Below are positions 5,298-5,331 of a stretch of DNA of 5,331 nt, in pieces. A program made the translations under genes and the position numbers. The stretch is from positions 1 through 5,331 of the forward strand of contig JALVZI010000017.1 in the NCBI GenBank assembly GCA_027022125.1, written 5' to 3'. Origin of the DNA: Anaerolineae bacterium (lineage in GTDB: Bacteria; Chloroflexota; Anaerolineae; 4572-78). The notes below the pieces were generated by a model. That model was given only the letters and a program-made list of their open reading frames with translations, had not been told where the DNA came from and made no database searches. Numbering within the stretch: the first letter of the stretch is position 1; every line of letters begins with the position of its first letter.

Positions 5298-5331
5298 CGC
5301 CGTGCTCGATGCGGTGCGCGCCGCCATCACC

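Larger units (their letters stand above)
5140..5331 (+). pseudogene. cobD: Threonine-phosphate decarboxylase CobD (CobC), N-terminus, interrupted by a 56-bp inversion; runs off window
   Basis: CobD is a PLP enzyme, related to histidinol-phosphate aminotransferase, that makes aminopropanol phosphate for the cobalamin nucleotide loop. As read, the frame from ATG 5140 gives 39 residues including SVHGARNYAELAA, the family's N-terminal HG...E/A region, then meets TGA at 5257-5259. The segment 5234-5289 encodes on the minus strand the motif expected next, DDVLDFSSNANPYG. After it the plus strand resumes in the same frame with APPAVLDAVRAAIT. Reversing 5234-5289 gives an open frame with no insertion or deletion across all 64 visible codons, joining HGARNYAELAAHQLSADD to VLDFSSNANPYGAPPAVL. 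The PLP-binding lysine region lies outside the window, so assignment rests on this N-terminal motif and the cobQ neighbour. It could be a reversible OFF state, a fixed broken allele, or an assembly error. Note that cobD in the Pseudomonas naming scheme is a different gene. Confidence 0.85.

Overview
This window is a piece of a cobalt-uptake and cobalamin (vitamin B12) synthesis locus in a bacterium. Coding sequence is moderately GC-rich, genes are tightly packed with overlapping starts and stops, ribosome-binding sites are GGAG-like, and one promoter is a clear sigma-70 type. These facts do not fix the taxon. The CbiMNQO proteins and the cobQ-cobD pair are widespread, so I leave the lineage open.

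Two transcription units diverge from an intergenic region of about 490 bp (3152-3640). To the left, on the minus strand, a consensus-like promoter (3405-3433) drives a leader carrying a cobalamin riboswitch with antiterminator and terminator hairpins. The leader is followed by cbiM, cbiN, cbiQ and cbiO, the cobalt ECF transporter, and then by the 5' part of cbiA (cobB), which runs off the window at position 1. To the right, on the plus strand, cobQ (cbiP) is preceded by a weak promoter and a small repeat cluster. Two bases after its stop begins the N-terminal part of cobD (also called cobC), which runs off the window at position 5331.

The products work in one pathway. CbiMNQO imports Co2+ for the corrin ring. 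CbiA amidates the a and c side chains, CobQ/CbiP amidates b, d, e and g, and CobD makes the aminopropanol phosphate used to build the nucleotide-loop linker. High cobalamin is expected to stop transcription of the left operon through the riboswitch. No riboswitch is visible ahead of cobQ.

The most striking observation is at the right end. The cobD reading frame stops after 39 codons, but a 56-bp segment (5234-5289) encodes the missing conserved cobD motif on the opposite strand. Imperfect 12-bp inverted repeats lie at its ends. Flipping this segment in silico restores an uninterrupted, in-frame CobD N-terminus. The window therefore shows an intragenic micro-inversion: a possible ON/OFF DNA switch, a fixed inversion mutation, or an assembly error.
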